Shown: piece by piece, positions 1 to 9,968 of the stretch | Layout: every line of letters begins with the position of its first letter | How positions within the stretch are numbered: position 1 is the first letter of the stretch | NCBI RefSeq assembly: GCF_037300705.1 | Contig: NZ_CP147776.1 | Coordinates: 4,898,001-4,962,000, forward strand | DNA length: 64,000 nucleotides | Origin: Massilia sp. W12 | Lineage (GTDB): Bacteria > Pseudomonadota > Gammaproteobacteria > Burkholderiales > Burkholderiaceae_D | Direction of reading: 5' to 3' | Made by a program: the position numbers and the translations under genes | The notes under the pieces: model-generated | The model's database searches: none | What the model saw: only the letters and a program-made list of their open reading frames with translations | Told to the model about the DNA's origin: nothing

Positions 1-1
1 A

Positions 2-3000
2 CTCAAATATTTATTATTCGGCGGCGAGCGCGCTGATCTCGGCACGGTCTTGCGTGTGCTCGGCCAGCGTCTGCCCGGCCGCCTGGTGCATTGCTACGGC
101 CCGACTGAAACCACCACCTTCGCCACCACCTATCGCATCGCGCCCGGCGCCGCGCTGCCCGGCGCTTTGCCGATCGGTAAACCAATTGCCAACACCAGCA
201 TCTATATTCTGGATGCGCAGCTGCAACCGGTTCCACTCGGCGTGCCGGGTGAAATCTATATCGGCGGCGAGGGCGTGACGCGCGGCTATTGGCGGCAGCC
301 TGAACTGACCCGGGAACGTTTCCTGCCCGATCCTTTCTCCGCCACTCCGCAACAGCGCATGTATCGCAGCGGCGACCTTGGCCGCTGGCTGCCGGATGGC
401 AATATCGAATATCTCGGCCGCAATGATATGCAGATCAAGATCCGTGGCTATCGCATCGAACCCGGCGAAATCGAAGCCAAACTGGCCACCCTGCCTGAGG
501 TGCAAGAAGCGCTGGTGATGGCGCGCGAAGATCAGCCAGGCAACAAGATGCTGGTTGCGTATATTGTGCCGGATCAAGCCAGGCTGCTGGCGACTGATGC
601 GCTGGAGCAAGAAGCGGTCGCCACCTGGCAACGGGTGTTCGACGCCCAAGTCAAGGTCGATGACAATGCTGCGATTGACGCGGAATTCGACATTTCCGGT
701 TGGAACAGCAGTTACACACGGCAAGCCATGCCGCCTGCCGACATGCGCGAATGGCGCGACGCCATCGTTACGCGCATCGCCGCCTTTGCGCCACAACGTA
801 TTCTGGAAGTCGGCTGTGGCACGGGCTTGCTCTTATTCCCCCTGGCGCGCCAGGCCGAACACTATGTGGGCGCAGATTTGTCCGGCCAAACCCTGGCCAG
901 GCTGGCGCAACATATCAAGCGCGACCCGGGATTGGCGGCGAAAGTCGAATTGCACCAGATGCAGGCAAGCGATATTGGAGCCATCCCGGCGCAAACCTTT
1001 GATACCGTGATCATCAATTCGGTATCGCAGTATTTTCCAGATATCGCCTATTTGCAATCCGTGCTCAGTCAGGCTGTGCAACACATTTCAGGCAGCGGCC
1101 GCATCTTCCTGGGCGACGTGCGCCGTTATGCTTTGCTGTCCAGTTTCCATGCTGCGGTGCAAGCCAGTCAGGCGGAAGATTCTATGTCCCCCTCGCAATT
1201 ACTAAGCCTGGTCAAACAACGCGTACTGACGGAACAAGAGTTATTGGTGGAGCCTGAGTGGTTCGATACTCTGCGCGCCGCCTTGCCGCGCATCAGCCAT
1301 ATCGAGGTCTTGCCCAAGCAAACACGTGCATACAATGAAATGTCGGCTTATCGTTATGACGTGGTGCTGCATATCGACGGCGCGCCGCCAGCGCAGCTGA
1401 CGCCGCACTGGTTTGACGCCAGCCAGCTGCGCGCGGCAGACGATTTGCAAGCTTTATTCGATGTGGTGGATGCGCCGCTGTTCGGCTTGCTGCAATTACC
1501 GAATCCGCATGTGGCGGGGGATGCCCTGCTGCTGGAATATCTGCACCACGGCGCGCCGGTGCGCAATGTGGCGGAATTGCGCGAAAGCGTGCGCCAGCAT
1601 TGCCCCGCCGGCGTGTACGCCACTGAGCTGGCGCAGCTGTGTGCGGCGCGCGGCTGGGGTTTGCAGCTCAGCTGGCGTCAGGGAGCGGAGAATGGCGCTT
1701 ATGATGCGCTGATCCATCAACACGGCCCGCTTCCGGCATTTGATTGGCGACAGGCTCCGTCAAGGACAGGCTGCGTAGCAGACGGCCGCAAATTGCACAG
1801 CAGCCCGACGCTGGCGAAAACCATTGCCGGATTGCCTGCGCGTCTGCGGCGCGAATTGAGCGCCCTGCTGCCGGAATTCATGACGCCATCCGCCTTCATC
1901 GTGCTGCCAGCGATTCCGCTGACGGCGCACGGCAAACCGGATCGCAGCGCACTCCCGGCGCCGAATCTGCATCCCGCCAACAAGCTCAGCATGGCCCCGC
2001 GCACACCACTGGAAACCGCCATCGCGCAGGAATTCGCAGCCTTGCTTGGCGTGGAAAAAGTCAGCATAGAAGACAGTTTCTTTGACATGGGCGGGCACTC
2101 CCTGCTGGCGGTGCGTCTATTGAGCAAACTGCGACAAAGCCTGCATGTGGAATTGCAATTGCAAGACGTGTTCGCCACACCGACAGTGAGCGGATTGGCG
2201 CGCCGGGTGCAACAAAGCGGGAGCGGATCTGAAGCCGCCATCCCGCCCGTGTCGCGCGAACGCACACTGCCGCTTTCCTGGGCCCAGCAACGCTTATGGT
2301 TCCTTGACCAACTCGACCCCGCCGCCAGCGCCGCCTATCATATGTCAGCGTGTTTTGAACTCAGCGGCGCATTGCAAGCCACCGCGCTGCAAGCGGCGCT
2401 TGATGCGCTGGTGGCGCGTCATGAAACTCTACGCACCCGTTTTGCTGCAGACGCCGGTCAGGCCTGTCAAGTCATCGACACCGCCGAACGCGGCTGCGCA
2501 CTTGAGCTGCACGATTTGCAGCACTTGCAAGACGCGGCGCAAGATGCGGCATGCGCGGCGATTATCGAAGAAGTGTTAACGCGCCGCTTCGATCTGCAAC
2601 AGGGCCCCTTGTTCCGCTGCGCCTTGCTGGCCTGCGCCGAACAACGGCACATCTTGACGCTGGTGAATCATCACATCATTTCAGATGGCTGGTCGATCGG
2701 CATCCTGGTGCGCGAATTGAGCGCTTTATACCAAGCCTTCTGCGCGAAGCAGGCCAATCCTTTACCCGCGCTGCCGATTCAATATGCCGATTACGCGGTC
2801 TGGCAACGCCAGTCGCTGCAAGGCGAGGCGCTGCAGGCACAACTGGAATTCTGGCGCAGCGCCCTGGCCGGTGCGCCGCCCTTGCTGGAACTGCCAGCCG
2901 ACCATGTGCGCCCGCCGCGCCAAAGCTACCGGGGTGGCGCAGTACCGCTGCATTTTTCGGTGGAATTGAGCCGCCGCCTGAAAGCGCTGGCGCAACGCAA

Positions 3001-6000
3001 TGGCGTCACCCTGTTCATGTGTATGCTGGCCGGGCTCGGCGTGCTGCTGGCGCGTTTAAGCGGACAACACGATATCGTGATTGGCGCTCCCGCCGCCAAT
3101 CGTCAGCGGCCGGAAGTGGAAGGCTTGATCGGCTTCTTCGTGAATACCCTGGCCTTGCGCATCCAATACGATCCCGCGCTCAACGTGGCGGAATTGTTGC
3201 AGCAAGTCAAAGCCAGCGCGCTGGCCGCCTACCAACACCAGGAACTGCCTTTCGAGCAGGTGGTGGAAGCGCTGCAGCCGGCGCGCAGCTTGGGTTACAG
3301 CCCGATTTTTCAGGTCATGCTGGCCTTGGATAGCGACGCCACACAAAGCGAATTGCAACTGCCGGGTCTGCGCCTGATCCCACGCGAGCAGCCATTCAAC
3401 GCAGCACAATTCGATCTGGCTCTGACCTTGAGCGAACAACATGGCTGCATCAGCGGACAAATCGAATTCGCACGCGATCTGTTTGAAGCAGAAACCATAC
3501 AACGCTATGCGCTGCATTTGCAAACGCTGTTGTGCGGCATGGCGGACGCCGACACGCAGCCCCTCGCAGAATTACCCTTGCTGGCGCCACAGCAGCGCCA
3601 CATCCTGCTGAACGGATTCAACCCAGTCCCGCAGCGCAAAGCGGAATATGGATTAATCCATCAGATGGTGGCGGCGCAAGCCGCTTTGCATCCCGCTGCG
3701 CTGGCGCTGGAATATGAGGGCGTCCAACTCAGTTACGCCGAATTGGAACAACGCGCGAATCAGCTCGCGCATTTCCTGATCACGCGCGGCGCACGCCCGG
3801 ATCAACGCATTTTGCTATGCATGGAACGCGGCATTGAGGCGGTATGCGCAATTTTGGGCATTCTCAAAGCCGGCGCCGCCTATGTCCCGCTGGAAGCCAA
3901 TCTGCCATTAGAGCGTGTGATGCGGATTGCCGGCGACTGCGGGGCCCGCATCGCCCTGGTGGCAGGCGCAGGCGCGCTCTCTGACGCGCTAAGCGCCTTG
4001 CAAGTCCAGGTCTTCGATATGTGCGCGCCGCTTTGGCTGAATTGCCCTTCGAGCGCGCCACAGGTGAGCGGGCTGACCCCGGAACATCTGGCATATGTGA
4101 TCTACACCTCAGGCTCCAGCGGGACGCCAAAGGGCGTGATGCTGGAGCACCGCCATATCGTCGCCTCGACCATCGCACGGAATGCGGTATACCAGCACTA
4201 CACGCGCTTCTTGCATCTTTCTTCGCTTTCTTTTGACAGCTCGCTGGCCGGGCTGTTCGGGACCCTGAGCAGCGGCGGCGCGATATTCATGCTCGAACGC
4301 AGCGCAGCGCAAGATCCGCTGGAAATCGTCAACGCGATTTGCCGCCACCAGATCAGCAGCGTCGAATCAGTCCCCTTGCTAGCCCCGTTCATCCTGGAAC
4401 GCCTGGAGGCGCGCGCTTATCGCGGTTTGAAAGAACTCGTGGTGGCTGGCGAAACATGTCCCGCCAGCCTGCGCGAGAAAGCCTTGCGCTTTGACCCGCC
4501 GTTAGCCTTGTTCAACGAATATGGCCCGACCGAGGCCGCAGTCTGGGCCACGGTGCATCGTTGCCAGGCCGGCGAACGCGGCCCGGTGTCGATTGGCAAA
4601 CCAATCGCCAACTACCGGGTCTTTGTGCTAGATGCGCTACAACAACCGGTTCCAATCGGCGTTGCCGGTGAGCTGTACATCGGCGGCGATGGCGTGGCGC
4701 GCGGCTATTTGAATCAGGCGCAACTGAGCGCGCGACATTTCCTGCATTTGCCTCAGATCGACAGCGGACGCCTGTACCGCAGCGGCGATATGGCGCGCTG
4801 GCGCGCCGATGGCAATCTGGAATTCCTCGGCCGCACCGACGCACAAGTCAAAATCCGCGGTTTCCGGGTCGAACTCGAAGAAGTCAGATCACAATTACTG
4901 CGTTGTGATGGGGTGCGCGAGGCCGCCGTTTTCACCCGCGAAGACGCGCAGGGCGGTTTGCAATTGGCTGCCTGCCTGGTCGCCCATCCCGGCGCCGACT
5001 TGCATGCCGACGCACTGCGTCAGCAATTGCGCGGCATGCTGGCCGATTACATGATGCCGAATGTGTTTCTATTTGCGCCCGCGTTGCCATTGACGCCGAA
5101 CGGCAAATTGGATCTGCCAGCCCTGCGCACGTTGGAAGGCGAGAGCATAGAGTCGCATCATGCCGCGCCGGCGCAAGGCGCTTTGGAAGAAAGCATCGCG
5201 CGCGCCTTCCAGGAAACGCTGGGCGGCAAGCTGCCAGGCCGTTTTGAGAATTTCTTTGCACTGGGCGGGCATTCTTTACTCGCGGCGCGCTTGATCGCCA
5301 AGCTCAGTCAAATGCTCGAACGCGAACTGCCGCTGCGTCTCATCTTTTCTCACCCCAGTGTGGCCCTGTTGAGCACAGCGCTGAGTGGGGAAAGCACCGC
5401 ACAGCGCGCAGATAATTTGACGCAAATCCGCGTCGCAGGCGATTTGCCGCCACTATTCCTGGTACACGCCGGCGACGGCGAAATCGCCTATTGCCACGCA
5501 CTCGCGCGCTGGATTACGCCGGGGCGGCCGATTTACGGCCTGTCCGCACTCGGTTTGAACGGCGAAACGGCGCCGCTCACAGATTTAAGACAAATCGCTA
5601 AAACATATCTGGCGCGCATCCGCAAAGTGCAAACGCATGGCCCTTACTGCCTGGCGGGCTGGTCGGCTGGCGGCAGTATTGCCTATCTGATGGCGCAGGA
5701 ATTGCTGCAAGCGGGTGAGCAACTGCATTTTCTCGGCATGTTTGACACGCTCTGCGATTACCGCAACTTGCCACCTGCCTCCTCTGCCGCGCCAGCGCTG
5801 ACATTGGCCGCCGGATTGCACGGCTACAGCCAGCACCGCATGGCGGTGCAGGAAGCGCTGGCGCAAGCCCTACTCAGCTATCAAGCTCTGCCGTTACAAG
5901 GGACAAACCCGGTCTGGCTGTTTGTCGCTGCGGAAGAAGAACGCGGAAACAACATCCAAAATTGGCGCAGCCTCTTGGGTCAACGGCTGCGCATCCGCTA

Positions 6001-6148
6001 CGCGCCGGGCGACCATTATTCCATGATGGAAAACGCCCATATCGACAAATTGGGCGGCGCCATCAGCGCACTGCTGGATTGCGCTGATTTGGCAAACACG
6101 CATGCGCACGCCGCACATCGCAACACTTTTGAGGAAATCACATCATGA
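2..6148 (+). CDS. Non-ribosomal peptide synthetase, C-terminal part (A-MT-PCP-C-A-PCP-TE), 5' truncated
   Basis: The reading frame is open from base 2, so the gene starts before the window. Domains in order: end of an adenylation domain (LLFGGE, YGPTE near base 95); a methyltransferase embedded in it (SAM motif ILEVGCGTG near 799-826, extending to about 1380); the A10 motif TAHGKPDR (~1920); a carrier domain with GGHSLL (~2090); an LCL-like condensation domain with HHIISDG (~2670); a second A domain with YTSGSSGTPKG (~4105) and EYGPTE (~4518); a second carrier with GGHSLL (~5267); and a type I thioesterase with GWSAGG (~5658), a possible Asp in FDTLCDYR and His in APGDHYS. It would load two residues, probably N-methylating the first, and release the peptide. 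By eye the second A domain pocket reads about D-S-A-E-V-A-E-V-W, which I cannot match to a substrate. The stop overlaps the next start (ATGA). Confidence 0.95.
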   Translation, partial: LKYLLFGGERADLGTVLRVLGQRLPGRLVHCYGPTETTTFATTYRIAPGAALPGALPIGKPIANTSIYILDAQLQPVPLGVPGEIYIGGEGVTRGYWRQPELTRERFLPDPFSATPQQRMYRSGDLGRWLPDGNIEYLGRNDMQIKIRGYRIEPGEIEAKLATLPEVQEALVMAREDQPGNKMLVAYIVPDQARLLATDALEQEAVATWQRVFDAQVKVDDNAAIDAEFDISGWNSSYTRQAMPPADMREWRDAIVTRIAAFAPQRILEVGCGTGLLLFPLARQAEHYVGADLSGQTLARLAQHIKRDPGLAAKVELHQMQASDIGAIPAQTFDTVIINSVSQYFPDIAYLQSVLSQAVQHISGSGRIFLGDVRRYALLSSFHAAVQASQAEDSMSPSQLLSLVKQRVLTEQELLVEPEWFDTLRAALPRISHIEVLPKQTRAYNEMSAYRYDVVLHIDGAPPAQLTPHWFDASQLRAADDLQALFDVVDAPLFGLLQLPNPHVAGDALLLEYLHHGAPVRNVAELRESVRQHCPAGVYATELAQLCAARGWGLQLSWRQGAENGAYDALIHQHGPLPAFDWRQAPSRTGCVADGRKLHSSPTLAKTIAGLPARLRRELSALLPEFMTPSAFIVLPAIPLTAHGKPDRSALPAPNLHPANKLSMAPRTPLETAIAQEFAALLGVEKVSIEDSFFDMGGHSLLAVRLLSKLRQSLHVELQLQDVFATPTVSGLARRVQQSGSGSEAAIPPVSRERTLPLSWAQQRLWFLDQLDPAASAAYHMSACFELSGALQATALQAALDALVARHETLRTRFAADAGQACQVIDTAERGCALELHDLQHLQDAAQDAACAAIIEEVLTRRFDLQQGPLFRCALLACAEQRHILTLVNHHIISDGWSIGILVRELSALYQAFCAKQANPLPALPIQYADYAVWQRQSLQGEALQAQLEFWRSALAGAPPLLELPADHVRPPRQSYRGGAVPLHFSVELSRRLKALAQRNGVTLFMCMLAGLGVLLARLSGQHDIVIGAPAANRQRPEVEGLIGFFVNTLALRIQYDPALNVAELLQQVKASALAAYQHQELPFEQVVEALQPARSLGYSPIFQVMLALDSDATQSELQLPGLRLIPREQPFNAAQFDLALTLSEQHGCISGQIEFARDLFEAETIQRYALHLQTLLCGMADADTQPLAELPLLAPQQRHILLNGFNPVPQRKAEYGLIHQMVAAQAALHPAALALEYEGVQLSYAELEQRANQLAHFLITRGARPDQRILLCMERGIEAVCAILGILKAGAAYVPLEANLPLERVMRIAGDCGARIALVAGAGALSDALSALQVQVFDMCAPLWLNCPSSAPQVSGLTPEHLAYVIYTSGSSGTPKGVMLEHRHIVASTIARNAVYQHYTRFLHLSSLSFDSSLAGLFGTLSSGGAIFMLERSAAQDPLEIVNAICRHQISSVESVPLLAPFILERLEARAYRGLKELVVAGETCPASLREKALRFDPPLALFNEYGPTEAAVWATVHRCQAGERGPVSIGKPIANYRVFVLDALQQPVPIGVAGELYIGGDGVARGYLNQAQLSARHFLHLPQIDSGRLYRSGDMARWRADGNLEFLGRTDAQVKIRGFRVELEEVRSQLLRCDGVREAAVFTREDAQGGLQLAACLVAHPGADLHADALRQQLRGMLADYMMPNVFLFAPALPLTPNGKLDLPALRTLEGESIESHHAAPAQGALEESIARAFQETLGGKLPGRFENFFALGGHSLLAARLIAKLSQMLERELPLRLIFSHPSVALLSTALSGESTAQRADNLTQIRVAGDLPPLFLVHAGDGEIAYCHALARWITPGRPIYGLSALGLNGETAPLTDLRQIAKTYLARIRKVQTHGPYCLAGWSAGGSIAYLMAQELLQAGEQLHFLGMFDTLCDYRNLPPASSAAPALTLAAGLHGYSQHRMAVQEALAQALLSYQALPLQGTNPVWLFVAAEEERGNNIQNWRSLLGQRLRIRYAPGDHYSMMENAHIDKLGGAISALLDCADLANTHAHAAHRNTFEEITS

Positions 6149-6549
6149 CCGATTGCAAACTGAACCTGCTCGTACTCGCTGGCGAATATGTGGTCGCCCA
6201 TCTCACTTCGCTGGCGCAATTGCATCCGGCCCCGCTCAGCGGGCAAGCAATGTATTCGCTCACCGTCACCCCGGATGAGCTTTCATTCATCGGCCCGGCC
6301 GGCATGATGCCGCCCGGATTACAAGCCGAAAGTCGCGGCTGGCGCTGCCTGCGCATTGACGGCGAACTGGCCTTTGATCAGGTCGGCGTAGTAGCCACGG
6401 TCAGCTCCGCCATCGCCGCTCAAGGCATCAGCGTGTTCGCCATTTCCAGCCACGACCGCGATCACTTTCTGGTGCAAGCCGCCGATTTGCCGCAAGCAAT
6501 CCTGCAATTGCGCATGGCAGGCTGCAATGTGAATGAAGCAAACGTCTGA
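6145..6549 (+). CDS. Small ACT-domain protein
   Basis: A 134-residue protein whose ATG overlaps the NRPS stop by four bases, so it is translationally coupled to the synthetase. The C-terminal half (WRCLRIDGELAFDQVGVVA, then TVSSAIAAQGISVFAISS) has the beta-alpha-beta pattern of ACT domains, most like the paired ACT domains of small stand-alone amino-acid-sensing proteins. ACT domains usually bind amino acids and regulate enzymes. Here it could sense a precursor or product of the NRPS pathway, but that role is inferred from position only. There is no signal peptide or membrane segment. The family call is fairly secure, the function is not. Confidence 0.75.
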   Translation: MTDCKLNLLVLAGEYVVAHLTSLAQLHPAPLSGQAMYSLTVTPDELSFIGPAGMMPPGLQAESRGWRCLRIDGELAFDQVGVVATVSSAIAAQGISVFAISSHDRDHFLVQAADLPQAILQLRMAGCNVNEANV

Positions 6550-6570
6550 ACTGTACAAATTGAATTGATT

Positions 6571-7701
6571 ATGACTAAGCACAATACTAGCGAAAAACCG
6601 GCATTCAACTCGCGTCATCAGTTAGAAGCGCTGCGCAAACATCTCGAACGGGGCGACAGCATGATTCCTCTACAGGGATATTTCAATTTCACCAAGACCC
6701 CGCATACCTGGGTGGACGGCATGCTGCTGCGTGACTTCGGTCTGGAGCGCACCACCCGCACCTGGATTTCCGCACGCATCGAAATGACGCAATTGCTGGA
6801 AAAATTCGCTGCCTGCGACCCACAGGTAAGCGGACTGGACTATCCGCGCCACTATCCGGCGCGCATCCTGTTCGGCAACGCAGCGTTAGCGCAAAGCCAG
6901 GATGTGTTCCTGTATTTTCCATATGGCGCCAACATCGTCAGCGAAGATGAGCAAGATGTGTTCGGCTTTGAGCTGTTTGAAACCAGTGAACGGATTTTCT
7001 CGACCATTCACGCGCCATGCATAATACAAGCGCTGGATGCCGAGAGCGCAGCACTGTTTCACCGGCAATTATTCGGCTGCGTCCCGGAAACTTTGCAGTT
7101 ATACGCCATGCTGCATGAAATGTCGCATCGCCTGGGGCCCTGGAAAGTCATCCCGAAAGCGGATCCACGTCTGAAAGTAGGCGGCTGGCGGCTGGCGGTG
7201 ATGGGCGAACTGGCGGCCGACCTGACCTTGCTGCATGTCGCCAATATGTTCCCGGAATTGATGCTGCAAATCTTCTTAAACCGGATTTTTTGGTATGGCC
7301 GGCGCGGCTTCAGCAGCGATCGCAAACACGCCTTGCTGAATCAGGATAACGACGCGTGCGGCGCAGCCTGGTTATGGCAAAAATTCATGCAAAAAGGAGC
7401 ATTGCGCATCCTTCACGGCCGCATCAACCTAGACCTGATGCTGTTGCGCAAAACTTTTGACGACTGCTATCACGAGGTGCTTGAGCTCGGCCAACGCCTG
7501 AGCAGCATGCAGGATGGTCAGAAAGAGGCGTTTGACGCGTGGCTGCAACAAACCGTGCCACATGAGGATGGTCAGCTGGTCTTACCGGCAAGCATGCGCG
7601 CCGTGTACGAACGTTGCGCCGGGGCGCCGGATGCGCTGCCGCCGCGCATCATCCCGACCAGCGGCGCCAGCCAATTCAGCCTTGCCGGCAATCCATGCTA
7701 A
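6571..7701 (+). CDS. Unrecognised protein with zincin-like HEXXH...EXXXD motif, NRPS-linked
   Basis: A 376-residue protein, 21 bases after the ACT gene and in the same direction, so probably the last gene of the NRPS operon. I chose ATG 6571 over an upstream TTG at 6565. It contains LHEMSHRLGPW (His182, Glu183, His186) and, 26 residues on, GELAAD (Glu213, Asp217). This is the HEXXH plus EXXXD pattern of gluzincin metallopeptidases. The rest (a Trp/Phe-rich N-terminus and a helical C-terminal half) is not recognised. There is no signal peptide, so it probably acts in the cytoplasm. A role in peptide maturation, resistance or oxidative tailoring is possible, but none is shown. It overlaps the 3' end of the convergent rlmA-like gene by four bases. 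Confidence 0.7.
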   Translation: MTKHNTSEKPAFNSRHQLEALRKHLERGDSMIPLQGYFNFTKTPHTWVDGMLLRDFGLERTTRTWISARIEMTQLLEKFAACDPQVSGLDYPRHYPARILFGNAALAQSQDVFLYFPYGANIVSEDEQDVFGFELFETSERIFSTIHAPCIIQALDAESAALFHRQLFGCVPETLQLYAMLHEMSHRLGPWKVIPKADPRLKVGGWRLAVMGELAADLTLLHVANMFPELMLQIFLNRIFWYGRRGFSSDRKHALLNQDNDACGAAWLWQKFMQKGALRILHGRINLDLMLLRKTFDDCYHEVLELGQRLSSMQDGQKEAFDAWLQQTVPHEDGQLVLPASMRAVYERCAGAPDALPPRIIPTSGASQFSLAGNPC

Positions 7702-8549
7702 ACGGCTGCCGCTTGCGTCCTGCGCTGGAATCGCAGGCACCTGAAAGAGAAAGTCACTTCCAGTTCAGGAGAAGCCAACAACCGTTGCGTATGCTCGTCC
7801 GTGACATGCCAGCCGTTCGGCGTCATGGTCGCCAGCGCCAGCAAATCGGCGCCATGCAGGCGCGCGCGCGCAACAATTTCCTGCTCTTCCAACGCATCGA
7901 ACCACGGGGCCAGTTTGGCTTTCACTTTTTCAGCCTTGTCCGCTTCAATGTCGAGCAAGCCCAGCATGTCGCGCAATTCCTGCAAATGCGCATCGCCGGG
8001 AATAGTGACGAGCAAATGTCCGTGCGCCGCCAGCAGACGGTGAAATTCAGCAGGATTGCGCGGCGCGAAGATATTCAGAATCAGGCTGGCGCAGCCGCTT
8101 TGAAAAGGCAGGGTTTGATTGATATCCGCCACCACAAAACTCAGAGTTTGGTGGCGTTTGGCAGCCATTTTGATGGCTTCTTTGGAAATATCAGCGCCAA
8201 GCGCGGACAGGTTGCGTCCCTGTTGCAGCAGATGGGCGTGCAAACGGCCCAGGTAATAGCCTTCGCCGCAACCGAGATCCAGCAGCGCGCCAGCAGCGTC
8301 ATGCGCCAGCGCCTTGCCCGCCATGGCGTTAAGCGCAGAGGAAAGCAGCGCATAATGACCAGCGTCCAGAAACGTGCGGCGCGCCTGCAGCATCTCCTTG
8401 GTGTCGCCACGTGATTTGCCGCGCAATAAATTGCAATACCCTTCCTTTGCAATATCAAAGGCGTGCTGCTTGTCACATGACAATTTACCGGGTGCATCCG
8501 CTAAGGCGGACTGGCACACCGGGCAACGCAAAAATTCGACTGCAAGCAT
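7698..8549 (-). CDS. rlmA: RlmA-like 23S rRNA (guanine-N1)-methyltransferase
   Basis: A 283-residue protein close in length to E. coli RlmA (269), which methylates G745 in helix 35 of 23S rRNA using SAM. The N-terminus carries the zinc-binding pattern CPVCQSAL...LSCDKQHAFD. The Rossmann SAM motif LLDLGCGEGYYLG and the conserved segments GADISKEAIKMAAKR and NIFAPRN follow. The frame is open 129 bases further upstream, but the start MLAVEFLRCPVC places the zinc ribbon at the N-terminus as in the family. It converges on the zincin-like gene with a four-base overlap. Which guanine (745 or 748) is modified cannot be read from the sequence. Confidence 0.88.
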   Translation of the reverse strand: MLAVEFLRCPVCQSALADAPGKLSCDKQHAFDIAKEGYCNLLRGKSRGDTKEMLQARRTFLDAGHYALLSSALNAMAGKALAHDAAGALLDLGCGEGYYLGRLHAHLLQQGRNLSALGADISKEAIKMAAKRHQTLSFVVADINQTLPFQSGCASLILNIFAPRNPAEFHRLLAAHGHLLVTIPGDAHLQELRDMLGLLDIEADKAEKVKAKLAPWFDALEEQEIVARARLHGADLLALATMTPNGWHVTDEHTQRLLASPELEVTFSFRCLRFQRRTQAAAV

Positions 8550-8696
8550 TCGGATCAAACTCCATTTATAAACTGATAATTCATTTTCTGAGAGAAACCA
8601 GATCGGACGCGCAAGCTCATTTACAATATCAGCCCAGCCAGACGCCACCCGCCTTTCCTCAGATAATCGGCCCCGCAACTATAGACGAGAACAACT

Positions 8697-9956
8697 ATGA
8701 CAGGATTTTCGCCACTGCCAATTCAAGGCAAAAAGCCTCAATATTTTATATTACTCACAGTATTTCTTGACGTTGTGGGTTTTGGCCTGGTGGCCCCGGT
8801 CTTACCCGCTTTAATTCGCGGCTTATCCACGTCCGCACAAAGTCAGGCGCAATGGATAGGCATCTTAATGGCGCTTTACGCTGTCATGCAATTCTTCTTT
8901 ACCCCGATTCTGGGCGCCCTGAGCGACCGCTTCGGCCGTAAACCGGTTTTATTGCTTTCTCTGCTGGGTCTGGCTGCGGGCGAGTTCATCCACGCCTGCG
9001 CCACCAGCCTGGCGGCGCTGGTGTTTGCGCGTCTGCTGACCGGCTGCACCAGCGCCACCATCGCTGTCGCCAATTCTTATATGGCGGACGTGACCCGGCC
9101 GGATCAACGCGCGGCGGCTTTCGGCAAAATCGGCGCCGCCTTCAGCCTCGGTTTCATCATCGGGCCGATGGCCGGCGGCCTGCTGGGCGAAGTCGATATC
9201 CGTATGCCGTTTTACGCCGCTGGCGCGCTGGCCGTACTCAACGCCCTGTACGGCCTGTTGGTGCTGCCGGAAAGCCTGCCGGCCGCTAAACGCAACCCGC
9301 TGAAATGGCACAATATGTCCCCATTTAATGCAATTGCCGATTTAAAACTGCTCCGCAACGCCTCTGGACTGGCCCCCATCATCGCGCTGTCGATTTGCGC
9401 CCAGGCCATTCTGCAATCGGTATGGGTGATGTATACCGAAACCCGCTTTGGCTGGACACCCAAAGACAATGGCGGCATGTTGCTGGCGATCGGCTTACTC
9501 AGCGTGCTGACAGAAGGCTGGTTATTAGGCAAATTGCTGCCGCGCTGGGGTGAGCAACGCTTGACCTTGATCGCCTTGCTCTCAGCCAGCGCCAGCTTCC
9601 TGCTATTCGCACTGGCCTGGCAACCATGGATGATGTACGCCATTGCCTTGATCACCTGCATGTCAGCGCTGAGCGCGCCAATCTTGCAAGGTCTGGTTTC
9701 GGCGGATGCGGATGCCGAACGGCAGGGCGCCACCATGGGTGCGCTGGGCGCGATCAACAGCATCATGATGGTCGCCGCGCCGCTACTGGGCACATTCGCC
9801 TTCAGCATGGTCAACCACATGCCGGCAGGCGACTGGCGTCTGGGCAGCAGCTTCCTGCTCAGTTTCGCCATCCAGAGCGTAGCCCTGTTGCTCGCCGTGC
9901 TGCACTTTAACAAACGCAAACCGGTCGCCACCACAAGCGCCAAACTGCCAAACTGA
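8697..9956 (+). CDS. MFS drug/H+ antiporter of the TetA (DHA1) type
   Basis: A 419-residue inner-membrane protein with about 12 hydrophobic segments. It has the MFS motif A between TM2 and TM3 (GALSDRFGRKPVLL) and the motif C-like run LGFIIGPMAGGLLGE in TM5. It resembles the TCR/Tet subfamily, which exports tetracyclines and other small molecules with proton exchange. It is divergently placed from rlmA. The alpha-hydroxy-acid oxidase starts 12 bases after its stop, so the two are probably co-transcribed. The substrate is unknown and a resistance phenotype should not be assumed. Export of the neighbouring NRPS product is possible, but the rlmA-like gene lies in between on the other strand. Confidence 0.88.
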   Translation: MTGFSPLPIQGKKPQYFILLTVFLDVVGFGLVAPVLPALIRGLSTSAQSQAQWIGILMALYAVMQFFFTPILGALSDRFGRKPVLLLSLLGLAAGEFIHACATSLAALVFARLLTGCTSATIAVANSYMADVTRPDQRAAAFGKIGAAFSLGFIIGPMAGGLLGEVDIRMPFYAAGALAVLNALYGLLVLPESLPAAKRNPLKWHNMSPFNAIADLKLLRNASGLAPIIALSICAQAILQSVWVMYTETRFGWTPKDNGGMLLAIGLLSVLTEGWLLGKLLPRWGEQRLTLIALLSASASFLLFALAWQPWMMYAIALITCMSALSAPILQGLVSADADAERQGATMGALGAINSIMMVAAPLLGTFAFSMVNHMPAGDWRLGSSFLLSFAIQSVALLLAVLHFNKRKPVATTSAKLPN

Positions 9957-9968
9957 AAACGCGCCGCC

